DNA of 64,000 bases from Capitulum mitella (Eukaryota > Arthropoda > Thecostraca > Pollicipedomorpha > Pollicipedidae): the NCBI GenBank assembly GCA_030062745.1, contig CP099840.1, positions 31,003,006 through 31,067,005 on the forward strand, in the 5' to 3' direction. Below are positions 23,051 through 33,672 of the stretch, in pieces (the stretch's first letter is position 1; each line of letters opens with the position of its first letter). The position numbers and the translations under genes are program-made. The notes beneath the pieces are model-generated. The model was not told where the DNA came from. It did no database searches and saw only the letters and a list, made by a program, of their open reading frames with translations.

Positions 23051-24229
23051 ACAGCAATCATTCGTAAACAGGCAGGAGTCTGAAATGTTATATTTTCCCT
23101 TTGGGAAGAAAAATCCTTTAGTCTTAGGACATTCATTACCCCATTCATCATCTCATTTCACCTGATTCGTCTGATTTAATATGCTCTCTATTTTGGAAGC
23201 CCTTCAACAAATGGATGATACATTTCTCAGCAGTTCAACACTCATGTGAGTCACGGACATTTAGGGAGACGATCCTGGTAGCATCAAGAGTTCAGGTTGC
23301 CCTGAAAGCTGGGTGTGCAAGCAACAGATTGTGTTTTCACTCAACTTCTTCAAACCATAGATTTTATTTTCATGGTTATGAGTTCATGAATGCCTTAAGT
23401 TGCAGCATGCTGCATTTTTTCTTTTAGAAATGTCAGAAAATTAACACTGACCCCTGCTGCCTAGACCTTTTGTTGGAAGACATCCCCACAAAAACATGGT
23501 TCATTTCCCAAATATCTGAGATATGCAGCATTTTTGAAGCCCACTAAATTGCATTGTTTTCAGATGCTTGCGCTCGACTTGAAGTTTTATTGGTAGTGTG
23601 TGCAAACATGCTATGCAAGCAAAACATGTGTCACTTAGCACCGGATGTCATTGGGAACCCTTTTCGACGAAGCGCAGCTCATGTCAGATAGCGTCCACCT
23701 CTCTTTTTTGGTTTTGATTTTAGAAATGTTTCGACATTCGTGTAATGCATTTACGATGCAATCAGGCAAGGAAGGATTTACATGGAAAACTTGAACATTT
23801 TGCCATACACTAGACGTAACAGAAACCATGGCTTGCGTCAAAGAGGCCATGGCCTTAATTGCACCGATTCTTGATGCTCCGGTCCCACGAGCTATATAAG
23901 CAAATGTGTTGATACCTAATGACCCCCTTACAAGTGGCCCCTTCTAAGTCACACAGAATTCATCGGAGCAGGAATGATCGAGTCGACCGCGGAGTGTTTT
24001 AATGAATGACTCAGCTGTATGCTCGAGAGGGTGTCGAGTGCCTGTTGCCACGTGGCAGCGGTGGCTGGACAGATGGTGGGGGTTGTGTGCTGCAAACCTG
24101 CGCCTGGCCTACTCCGTTTACTGTTCGCCTCGGAGATCTGATACGGTGCAGACGCACTGGAATCACAACGATGCAGTTTTCAGGCACCCACAGTAACCAT
24201 CAGAAAGTAACTTAGATCTCGACAAACGG

Positions 24230-24545
24230 CATGCTGTGGCAGGCGCGGATCCAGAGGGGAGCTATGGGGGCGATCGTTCCGCCTAAGGCCTGAGGAGCGG
24301 TCCCACGAGAGGGCCCCCGAAGGGGCCCCTCTTGGGCTGACTTCAAAGAGGCCTCTGTCAGACTCAAAAGGGGCCCCGAAGGGGCTTGTATGAGCTTCAC
24401 GGGGTCTGTGCGAAAGCGTGACAGTTTCTTGATGCAGTCAGGGGGCCTCTGGGATAGTAAGATGACATTTGGGACGCATAGAAGGGCTCCTGAAGCTCTC
24501 AAAGGGCCCCTGAATTTACTGCAGGGCCCCAACACGGCAGACTGC
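24230..24545 (-). repeat. Diverged inverted repeat pair, right copy
   Basis: The inverted partner of 22720-23050, with repeated GGGGCCCC-containing phrases about every 40-60 bp (such as AAGGGGCCCCTCTTGGG and AAAGGGCCCCTGAA). No coding function is seen. Confidence 0.55.
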
Positions 24546-24549
24546 AAAA

Positions 24550-26520
24550 TTTACGAATGCAGCACTTATTTTGGTTGCAAAGTTGTATCACTCCTCGGTC
24601 ACAACCTGAGAGAAACTCTCCCTTACAAATAACTATTTTACTGGCCCAATGGTAGGAAGACAGCAAAGCAAGCATCCAACATTTGGTAATACAGTATCTT
24701 AATGAGAGGTGTACAGATTTCGGGGACAACGTCGTCTACGGTAAGGTAAACTCATGCCTATCATTTTTCGTTTTTTGCAGGGAAGGGGCAATGCATCAGT
24801 AAGGTCAAGGTTGTTAACTGTTCATCTAGCAAAAAGTGAAAAAGAACGTTAATTCAAGTTAACTTAATGCAATAAAACTTCAATTCGATTTGACTATTTA
24901 TTGCCAACAAAAAGTCTGATAATCTGGCATAGTTTGGACAAAGTACAAATCATGACAAAATCAAACTGCTAATGACATTCAGGCTCTTGCTTGCATTCTG
25001 ATGGCATGAAACCAGGAACCCCAGTCAATTTCCCATTTGGGGTATTTTCAAACTGTGGAACCCTCCAGTCCCTTCCTCCTGAGAGAAAGTTTATGGACAT
25101 ACAGTGCCTGCACAGCATGTACAATGACATAGCACAGACCATGCACAGCCATAGACAACGTCATGTCTACGGCCGTGCATAAGCCTAATGTGTTGTTTGC
25201 TTGCAAGCAAAGGCCTGTGTGGATGGTTTTATTGCTCAGCTGGTCATATTGTAATGCTTCTCCCAAAAGAGTTAAAAACATTACCTATTTTTGTAGGACC
25301 TCAGACCTAAGGATTTTCCATTTGTCTCCTCCAATGAACTATGAAAGCTTTGGTACTGACAAGAAATTATTCAAGGGTAAGCTTAGAACCACGAATTACC
25401 CCAAGAAACCAAAAAGCACCACCCATACTTTGGTAATGAACAGCTGAACTGAGCGACGATTCCCAGAGTGTAAGAATGAGATCTCTCCTCTTAAAAAAAA
25501 AAATGTTTATTGGTTAATACGAACTCGCACACCATACAGAACAATCCTGGTAAGCCTACGGGGTTCTTTTTAACCCCGGATCGACTTACAAGTCTTTTGA
25601 AATGGTGCCCACTTACCCTGCTCCTGCTGAGTGAGAGGTGAACACACTGCCCTCGGGAATTCACCACTAAGGAGTGGCCGAGTTCTTGGAGTTATTGGAG
25701 TTCTTGGACAATTATCTTCAGGAAAACAAGCTGCAGACTGTTTATGCAGCCCGCGCTGCATTAATACGCGACACTGTACCAACTCGGGAGCTAGGGCTAA
25801 ACGACTAGATGCTTTTACAGCATGCACAGGTGTCTTCTTGGGATGGGTGATCTGGTCTGTATTTTGTAGCGACCTTGTCACAGCCAGCTGGTTTTGATTG
25901 CGATTATTGACAAATGCATATGGAATCATGAGGAACATACAGCTTAAAGGGAATACATAAAAATCACATTTAAGGTTTCTGTTAGGCGGATTTATAGCTA
26001 TTTCGCGTTTCTTTACGTACCGGCCGTCTACCTTTTCTGTTTCACAATTTCGGGCTTCGCGTAACCGACCATGGTGTGCTCCATCTTTGTATTCCCTTAA
26101 AACTATGCTCGAATGAATTAGATTAGGCAGCCCTTGGATCACAGTCCAAATCTATTGGAGCTTGCTGCGTGGGCCCCAACTCTACTGCCCAACATGTCCA
26201 TATGCGTAGTTCGTTTGTCCCAAGCGCCGAGTCAAGCTGCGCCGGACGATCTTTGTCGCGCCCATGGTCGGCCTCCGGAAGGGGACGGTCACCCCGTCGC
26301 CTTCCCTTCCCTTGTGTCAATGACTGCTCTTCACTTTAGTTACCTTAACACTTTTCGTGTTCCAACCCTTTTTTGGCGGAATCGGCATAATCTTAACTTC
26401 CCCTTTTTGCAAAAGAAGACTACTTTAGATACCAACTTTTTTTAGATGCCACGGATCAGACCATGATTACGGGATCAACATATGGACCGTGTATATCATG
26501 AGGGACAGGCGTATATGATC
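24550..26520. other. Intergenic, nothing recognised
   Basis: Contains a minus-strand frame of 190 codons at 25570-26142. Its composition is irregular, it has no recognisable domain, and I see no splice context. Confidence 0.4.
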
Positions 26521-26524
26521 AGTG

Positions 26525-26870
26525 AGCATTTTTGGTATTTTTAGCATTCCTTTCACTCTGAAGGGAGTTTTGACTGCCTAGGTCAAGGGTCACTGGCCAC
26601 ATCTTGGTGACGGTAGTACCACATTAGCTGTCGACTTTGTGTATGAAGATGACTAATTAGTATTTTTTTGTGTTTAGCATTTCTCGCACTTTGGACAAAA
26701 TATTGACCACCTAGGTCATGGGCAACAGGTCATACTATGCTGGTGGCAGTATGACAATGATCAGAGGCACCAAAACTATAATCATAGCTTCAGAAAACCC
26801 ACAGTCACTTTGCCAGCAGCAGTTTCCCCTTAGTTGTAACAGAATTTTGATGGCCTGGATTGAAGGTCAT
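26525..26870. repeat. Degenerate tandem repeat, period about 130 bp
   Basis: Two, possibly three, diverged units share the order TTTAGCATT, a CACT segment, TTGAC or TTTGAC, CCTAGGTCA, and a GGTCA-rich tail. No coding potential. Confidence 0.45.
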
Positions 26871-27418
26871 GAGTGGTGACAGATAGACATTAACCAAAGC
26901 TTTTATGTGGTTTCATCTTAGATGATGGCATCTGGCAATGCTTGCAGCATGCACCAATGATAGGTAGATACCAGTGCTTTTATATATGCATTGCATACTC
27001 TGGCAGTTAGTAGTATCCTATACCACTCCTCCAGGTGGGGTGCCTTTGGTGCATTTGGTTTTGTGCCTTTGGTGCAACCTAACACCCCATGAACATCCCT
27101 TTATCAGCATACTCCTCTCATATCATTTACTGATGACAACATGAAATGTTATACAGTACATAGCACATCTTTGAAGCAAAAGCATTGTAAACAAGATGGT
27201 GCCATGAGTTTCAGTCACATTTGTTTACAATGAAATATAATTTCATGTCCTTTGGAAACCATACTGGTAGTGTCAGTACTTCTTCCTTGAACAGGAAAGT
27301 TTATGTGCTCTTCTGCATGTTATAACAAAAGTGGTCTGTGAGAAGATAAATATGTGATATATTGCCATAAATTTGCATGCTGAATGGAAAACTGATTACA
27401 ACTCACTACCACTTCCAA

Positions 27419-27426
27419 AGAAAATC
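27419..27426. repeat. Target-site duplication, left
   Basis: AGAAAATC, identical to the 8 bp after the right end of the element. Confidence 0.85.
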
Positions 27427-28508
27427 GGTAATGGTTGAGCAGGCTTCCCACTTCTCATAACTCTAAAAACCCACGTAGTTGCCCAGCCAAATTGGTGTCA
27501 AAAGATGCGCAATTGAAAAACAGGTCAAATGCAGGCTTTTGTGCCTTATTAGTGCCACAACTTCTCAAAAATAACCTTTTGAAGTGGTCCAATCGCCCAC
27601 CGCCTTCACAATTAGCACGACAGCAAAGGACGGAGCATCTCCGCGAAACAGATCAACGCCAACCCACAAGGGTCCACAGTTTGCGAAGGTTTCGTGAAAT
27701 ATGACGTCACTGAAAGACTTACTAAAATGCAGCCATCTCGAAATACGAAATCTGGCGGTGTTGAAACGGGACAGGTCGAGGTGGACTGGGACCGATCAAG
27801 GACAGGCGTAAGTGCCTGGGAGAGAACAGGGACAGAGAAGGATCACTGGCATTGCACATGGATATGGAATCGGACCGGGATGGGATAGGGAGAGAGATCA
27901 GGACTGTATGGGAACGGGCATTGAAGGGTATTGAAACAGGACGGTGGAAAGACGCTGGGACAGGAAAGGGGCAAGTAAAGAGATGGTGGCGGGACAGGGA
28001 CAGAGAGGGACGGAAAAGGGAGGGGAACATGAAGGTTTGGTAGGTTAGGTTAGGTTAGGTTAGGCTAGGCTAGGCTAGGTTAGGTTAGGTTAGGTTAGGT
28101 TAGGTTAGGTTAGGTTAGGTTAGGTTAGGTTGATCGGTCCCAGTCCAACTCGACCTGTCCCATTCAATACCGCCAGATTCCTTCTTTCGAGTTCCGAGAT
28201 TGCTGCATTTTAGTAAGTCTTTCAGTGACGTCATATTCCACAAAACCTTCGCAGACTGTGGACCCTTGTGGGTTGGCGTTGATCTGTTTCGCAGAGATGC
28301 TCCGTCCTTTGCCGTGGTGCTCATTGTGAAGGCGGTGGGTGATTGGACCACTTCAAAAGGTTATTTTGGAGAGGTTGTTGCACTAATAAGGCACAAAAGC
28401 CTGCATTTGACCTGTTTTTCAACTGCGCATCTTTTGACACCAATATGGCTTGGCAACTACATGGGTTTTTAGAGTTATGAGAAGTGGGAAGCCTGCTCAA
28501 CCAATACC
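27427..28508. mobile_element. Long-TIR (foldback-type) transposon with TTAGG core
   Basis: A 1082-bp element. The left arm (27427-27799) and the right arm (28130-28508) are inverted copies, nearly identical apart from scattered substitutions and a 4-bp indel. The ends read GGTAATGGTTGAGCAGG and, inverted, GGTATTGGTTGAGCAGG. An exact 8-bp direct repeat, AGAAAATC, flanks the element at 27419-27426 and 28509-28516 and fits a target-site duplication. An 8-bp duplication is seen in hAT, P and Merlin superfamilies among others, so the superfamily is left open. The 330-bp spacer is purine-rich on the plus strand and ends in a TTAGG array. No transposase is encoded; the frames in the arms mirror each other. 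Confidence 0.88.
28041..28131 (+). repeat. Interstitial TTAGG telomere-type array
   Basis: About 18 units of TTAGG in one orientation, with three consecutive GCTAG variant steps near the left part. TTAGG is the usual arthropod telomere unit. The array sits inside the long-TIR element and meets its right arm without spacing. Confidence 0.95.
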
Positions 28509-28516
28509 AGAAAATC
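28509..28516. repeat. Target-site duplication, right
   Basis: AGAAAATC, identical to the 8 bp before the left end of the element. Confidence 0.85.
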
Positions 28517-28519
28517 AAG

Positions 28520-31250
28520 GTCTAGTGCACCATAAACAAACACAATTGGAACTTGCAACACCATCTAGTTTGAAATGAGTTCATCCCAAGGATGCCCTGA
28601 TGTATGGCATGGAAACTGATTACATCACTAGACTAATAAATTATAGTGTGATGGTTAACTAATTACTCGCATAGCCCAGAAACTGTAACAAAAACTGCAT
28701 GTAAACCAAACCGTGATGTGGTCTTATAACCACACAGATTCGTCATTCAGTCATTGTGTGTCAACGGAGGCAATCACATGCCATGTGGACTATTTTGAGG
28801 CATAACAATCCAACAAAACTGTTTCATGCAGTACAACTCCAAAACATTCTGAGTACATGCCGGTAGAGGGACCCCACCCCCAGACTGCAACCGTACAGAA
28901 ACAATTGGTTACATTACACCAAACTGTCACCATTCCAAACCTTCTACGAATTTCCTACTCAAAAGGGTAAGGATTGCTAAGGCCCTTCTCCAAGGAACTA
29001 GAAACATGCCGAAAGAGTGGAACGCCCCAGAAGGCTCACCGTATCACAACAAAAGCCTGTCTTTGATCGGCGCGGTCCTGCCGGCGTTTCAAAGATGTAT
29101 TGCTTAAAGCAATCCTAATAGACATTTAACGAAAAGTCAAAAGCCGTTTGTAGCAGCTAGTCCATTAATGTAATATTTGTTTCCTACCAAATATATATGG
29201 CAGCAATATCCCTGTACTCCTAGCGCCCCAACAAAACAAATCAATTGAGGGTAATTTAGTTTTTCATGGCCATAAAGTAGGCCTTTGGTATCTTCAGCAC
29301 AGTTTCGAAAACTTAAAGACGCCGACCGGGTAATTTTACCGCCTTTGATAATGTTTGATTTCTCATTACTGGCATAATTTTATGGAGAACCTGAAATCGT
29401 AATAGTTACGGGCTTTATGCGGTGCGGTGGTGACGGAACAAGAAATATCCCAAAGCAAATGGCTCAAATTTTTTGGGTCGCCTTTTGGCAGAAATTTTTG
29501 AAAGGTGGGGTGGAGCGCGTTTAAACTGACCTGCAGTTAAATATTACTTGCAAAAGGTGTGTTGTTGTTTGGTTGTTACAAAGGGTCAATTATTTGGTCA
29601 AGCCTGCTAGTTCGCAAGTGTGTCTGGGAAACTACCCCAATGTTTGGCGGATGGGAACCTGATTGGCGGCAATAGAAACCCCATCACGAAATCGAGAAAG
29701 TCCATGGGATCTACGAAGTGACGGGAAGGATGAATCTGTTACATAACATTTGCAAAATTGAACTTGCCTTTGGGAATCACATGTGGTGGGTTACATTGAT
29801 GCCTGAAATTGCCGTGTGGTCAAGCTCTGAGACCCAGCATGTTTCGATTATTTGAGATGTGATGAAAGTACTGGTATTCTTTGCATGGCATTGCTCATTG
29901 TGAAGCTTCGAAAACTTATGTGACTCTTGTTCAGTTTTTGCAACTGAATTTCAGTGAAATGGAGTGTAGAGAATAGGTTTACATTGGTATGATTTATGTA
30001 TATCTGGACTGAAAAGTGCTGATTTTTTGTGATGTGTAACTATGTATATTGTACTAACTGCCAAAGGGAAAATTACCATGGTCACTCCTTCCCACTATGG
30101 CTTTTCCAGCAGGTCAGGTTCTGCATTTGGCTAGAGGGAAGTCTGCATGACTCCCAGGACTGTGAAGAATATTGCATCCTCTTTCTCATGGTAGCTGGCA
30201 GTGCTTTAATTTCCCATATAATAATGATGAAATCATGATAACATTGTACCAAATGCTGCTGCTCTGCTGGTTGGCTGATGCAGAACAACAGTATTCCACA
30301 GCAAAAAATGTAATGTGTCCAAGGTTAAGATCATTCATGCCAGGGATTTGCAGCCATTTGACAGCTGGGTGAAATATAGGCAACTTTGCTTGTCAGAATG
30401 TGATTCAGCACCCCAAGTCACTTTTTACAGTGAACATAGCCAAATCTGAGTTAACAGTGGAAAACAACAAAATAAAGGCCTTTAGCACATTTGATCTCAT
30501 TTGACCACACATGAACCATTTGAAAGTTAAGCACAGGTTATTACCAGATATGGTCCAAGCACCACTAAGTGCCCTGTTTCTACAAATTTTGTAATGTTTA
30601 ATTTCAGTCTCATGCCTGTCCGCCTAGCAGTTGGCTCAGCTGGCTGGCCGGTCGCTGCTAGTCAAGGGCCAAATTACGTTCTCCTGTGTGATGTCATTTT
30701 CAGCTGATTTTCAGAACACCATCAAGGAAAGCTGGAAATTTGGTCTTTGTTCTTGGTGTCAGAGCATGATTTTTGTTTTGGAGTACGTTTTTTTTCCAAA
30801 GTGGTTTAAGTTGGCATTCTTGGTGAAATTCAGGTATGTCTTATACCTGTTTCTTACTGAAAGTAGACAGTCATTTGCTTGCAGAGTTAACAATTTGTCA
30901 CCATGCTTGTAATGCAGCTTTTCGATGAAGGCACAGGACCAGGCTTTGGGAGTATGGAATGCTGTAAGGAATAGAGATTTCTTATGTTCTTTAAGACCAG
31001 AAAACAACACCTTTTCCAACCCAGTCATGCAGTGTGCATTTTTATTGCGAACGGCTATGGGACGTTTCAGGCTGATATAACAAACATCAGGAAAATGTCC
31101 GCAGAAAACACTCAGGTGTGGTACTTTTTTACCCCCTTCCCCCTCCCACTACTGCGCAGGTTCTTATTGCGTGATGATATTATGCTTTGTGGCGACTAGA
31201 TATGTCCCGTCCGGGACGTCGTGGGAAGCAGGGGTTTTTGGGGTGGGGGG
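28520..31250. other. Intergenic, nothing recognised
   Basis: AT-leaning unique sequence. Open frames up to about 90 codons lack domains or supporting context. Confidence 0.4.
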
Positions 31251-31254
31251 ATAT

Positions 31255-31502
31255 CAGTACGTGCTAATCAGTTTGCCCTAGGCGTAGTAATCGGTTGGCT
31301 GTGGGCATAGTAATCTGTTTGTCTGGACGTAGTGATCAGGTCTGCTTAGGCATAAGAATTGGGTTTCCATAGGCATAGTAATCGGTTTGTCATAGGTATG
31401 GTAATCGGTTTGCTGTCAGCGTTTTGATCGGTTTTTCGTAGGCATAGTAATCGGTTTGCCATAGGCATATTAATCGGTTTGCCATAGGTATGGTAACCGG
31501 TT
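31255..31502. repeat. 23-bp minisatellite, about ten degenerate units
   Basis: The unit is close to CATAGGCATAGTAATCGGTT plus TGC. Units differ by several substitutions, so the array is old. Confidence 0.88.
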
Positions 31503-31957
31503 CGCTTTTACTGTAAAGTTTGCAATCTGTATTTACTATTTCATGTCATGTATTATTTCCTGTCTTTTTCTCATTCAGACTCGTTTTATTTAAAAATCAA
31601 TTTAAACAGACATTGTTTCTTGTTAAGTATTTTCAATCACTCTTGTTCGGACGTTGGGTTCAACCAACCGATAATCGTCGAGATTCCCCGTAAACGAACA
31701 TTTAACACATAAACGTCAAAAATTTCTACACGAGCGTCTGGTAGCTGGCGGTTTTGTGCGGCAGTGACGAGATAATTTCTTTTCGTAAAGAAATGATGTA
31801 TTTTCAACTTTTTCCGCTGATATCGTAAATAGCACGTGTCGACATTGCATTTCAGAGATCATCCAATCACTGATACGATTTTACCGCATAATATAAGGGC
31901 CTGGTCATAACCTAACAGTTGACCATACATTTCACTTTGTTGGAATTGTAATTTATG

Positions 31958-31959
31958 TA

Positions 31960-31999
<40 letters not shown>

Positions 32000-32031
32000 T
32001 ATATATATCTGTGTGTGTGTGTGTGTGTGTT
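31958..32031. repeat. Compound TA and GT microsatellite
   Basis: TA repeats to about 31998, a short ATAGATATATATAT linker, then about nine GT units. Confidence 0.95.
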
Positions 32032-32439
32032 TGGGATTACAAACAAATGCAATTTTTGGTCACTGAAACCTAATCAACAGTCTGATACTCATTCGCATCA
32101 CTATGGCTAAGGAACCCAGAAAGTATAGACCACTGTATATTAAATTCCACACATAAATGATAAACAACAAAGAGCCATCAGTGATTGCAGCCATATCCTG
32201 AAATGCATTGTAGCACAGACTGTGCCACGCGATTTCATGTGGACAGCTTATGCTTGGCATTGCCAGTATCATCAGGAAAGCTTGCAATCTGTGGTCTTGC
32301 CCAGTGACATGCTGGACTCATAATCAGTGTGTGTAGCCGGCACCACAGTCTGGCACTGGCAACGAGCCATTGTCCGATCTGAAAAGTATTGCAGAATTCG
32401 ACAAGATCTTGTCGGCGTTATGGGTGTATCCACGTCCCA

Positions 32440-33000
32440 GAAATTGGGGGGACAGATCAGAATGCGGCGAAAGGGGCAGTCTGATCGGAAATCCTATTTT
32501 TCAACGGGAAATTGCGAAAAACATCCACTTTTCGACCTAAATTGTGGGGGGCGGAAACCCACTTCATAGAATGGAAAGGGACATGTCCCCCCCCCCCGTG
32601 GTTATTCCCGTGGTCGGCGCGAATGTCCGCGAAAACTTTCTTGTGCGGTGCGGTATGGACGCCGTGCTGTGCGGTGCGGACGCCGTGCGTGTGGCGCGAA
32701 GCCTGCAGCGAAGCGAATAGATCTCCGGAGGTGCAAGAAGTTGTTTACTTTTTCAAACCGCCAAAACTACCGGAATGCGCCATAGTTGTTGCAAATGGAC
32801 GTTGTGTTCAAAAACAAATATATGTTTACGTTAGCAAAGAATATGCCCCTCCGTTTTTTTTTGGGGGGGGGGCAAATGGGCCTGCCTGGTGCGGGACGGT
32901 ACGCAAAAATCGGTGCGGGTCGATGCGGTCCGCTGCGGAAAGTCTGTGATCGGTGCGGATTGTCGAGCTTCCCGCCGTGCTTTTTAGACCTGCCATTCAA
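32440..33000. other. Low-complexity G-rich stretch upstream of HENMT1
   Basis: C and G runs (32586, 32866) and repeated GGTGCGG phrases from 32640 to 32960. It may be a repeat or part of a promoter region; no promoter motif is clear. Confidence 0.35.
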
Positions 33001-33495
33001 CCCACAGTAACGGGGTTAGTCAGACCACTTGGCAACCGTGCCACGATGTTGATGTTTCATGACAGGTCCCCAGAAAGCTTCTGGTTTGGTTTCTGGGGCA
33101 AGATTATTCCAACTTTGGGTCTGTCAGTGGGGCCAGGTGTGCTCAGCAGCCACTCCTTAATATAAACCCTAATCGCAGTGCTTCCCTTTCTAGAAGTTCA
33201 GGTCAGTTGTTAACCAGACCCCCACCAAATAGTGGAACTGGATGGTAAATGGGTTATGTTTCTGGACAAGATTGGCCACCAGCATTGTGATTCCCTTTGT
33301 TAAAATCTGCTTTTGTTGTGCTTGAAGTTTCTTGCATGTAACATTTTTTTGCAGTTTTACATGAAAATGTCAGCTAATGCAGCCAGCTGGATTCCCAGAT
33401 TAATGGCAGCATTGAGGCATCAGAATCCGAGCTGTCTGGTTTAGCCTTCAAAGGGTTTGTTGTTAACAATTCCGTTTTTCTCACAGAAGCTGGGA

Positions 33496-33672
33496 ATGGA
33501 CGATAATTATTCACAAGCTGCAGGGCCGAGCGTACCGGGCATTCCGCCTGAACTGGATGTCCGCAACGACCACGAACGCTGCTCAATGTTCGTGCCTCCG
33601 CTGTACAGCCAGCGGTACACGACGGTGTGCGAGCTGCTCTCCGACACGGAGAGATATGGAGTCATCTCGCGG
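33496..33672 (+). CDS. HENMT1: HENMT1 coding exon 1
   Basis: 59 codons; the acceptor TTTCTCACAG lies at 33486 and the donor CGG|GTACGG at 33673. It carries the conserved F-PPLYSQRY segment. At least one upstream, probably non-coding, exon is implied by the acceptor. Confidence 0.88.

Noticed and set aside
25570..26142. 190-codon minus-strand frame as a gene
   Set aside because: No domain, patchy composition, and no supporting splice sites or neighbours.
27435..27704. Plus-strand frame that recurs on the minus strand at 28321-28518
   Set aside because: The two are the inverted arms of the same transposon; no known domain and no stop-free conservation pattern.
32436..32600. Possible third copy of the G/C-run TIR element
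   Set aside because: Only G and C runs are shared; no matching interior or GTTGACC ends.
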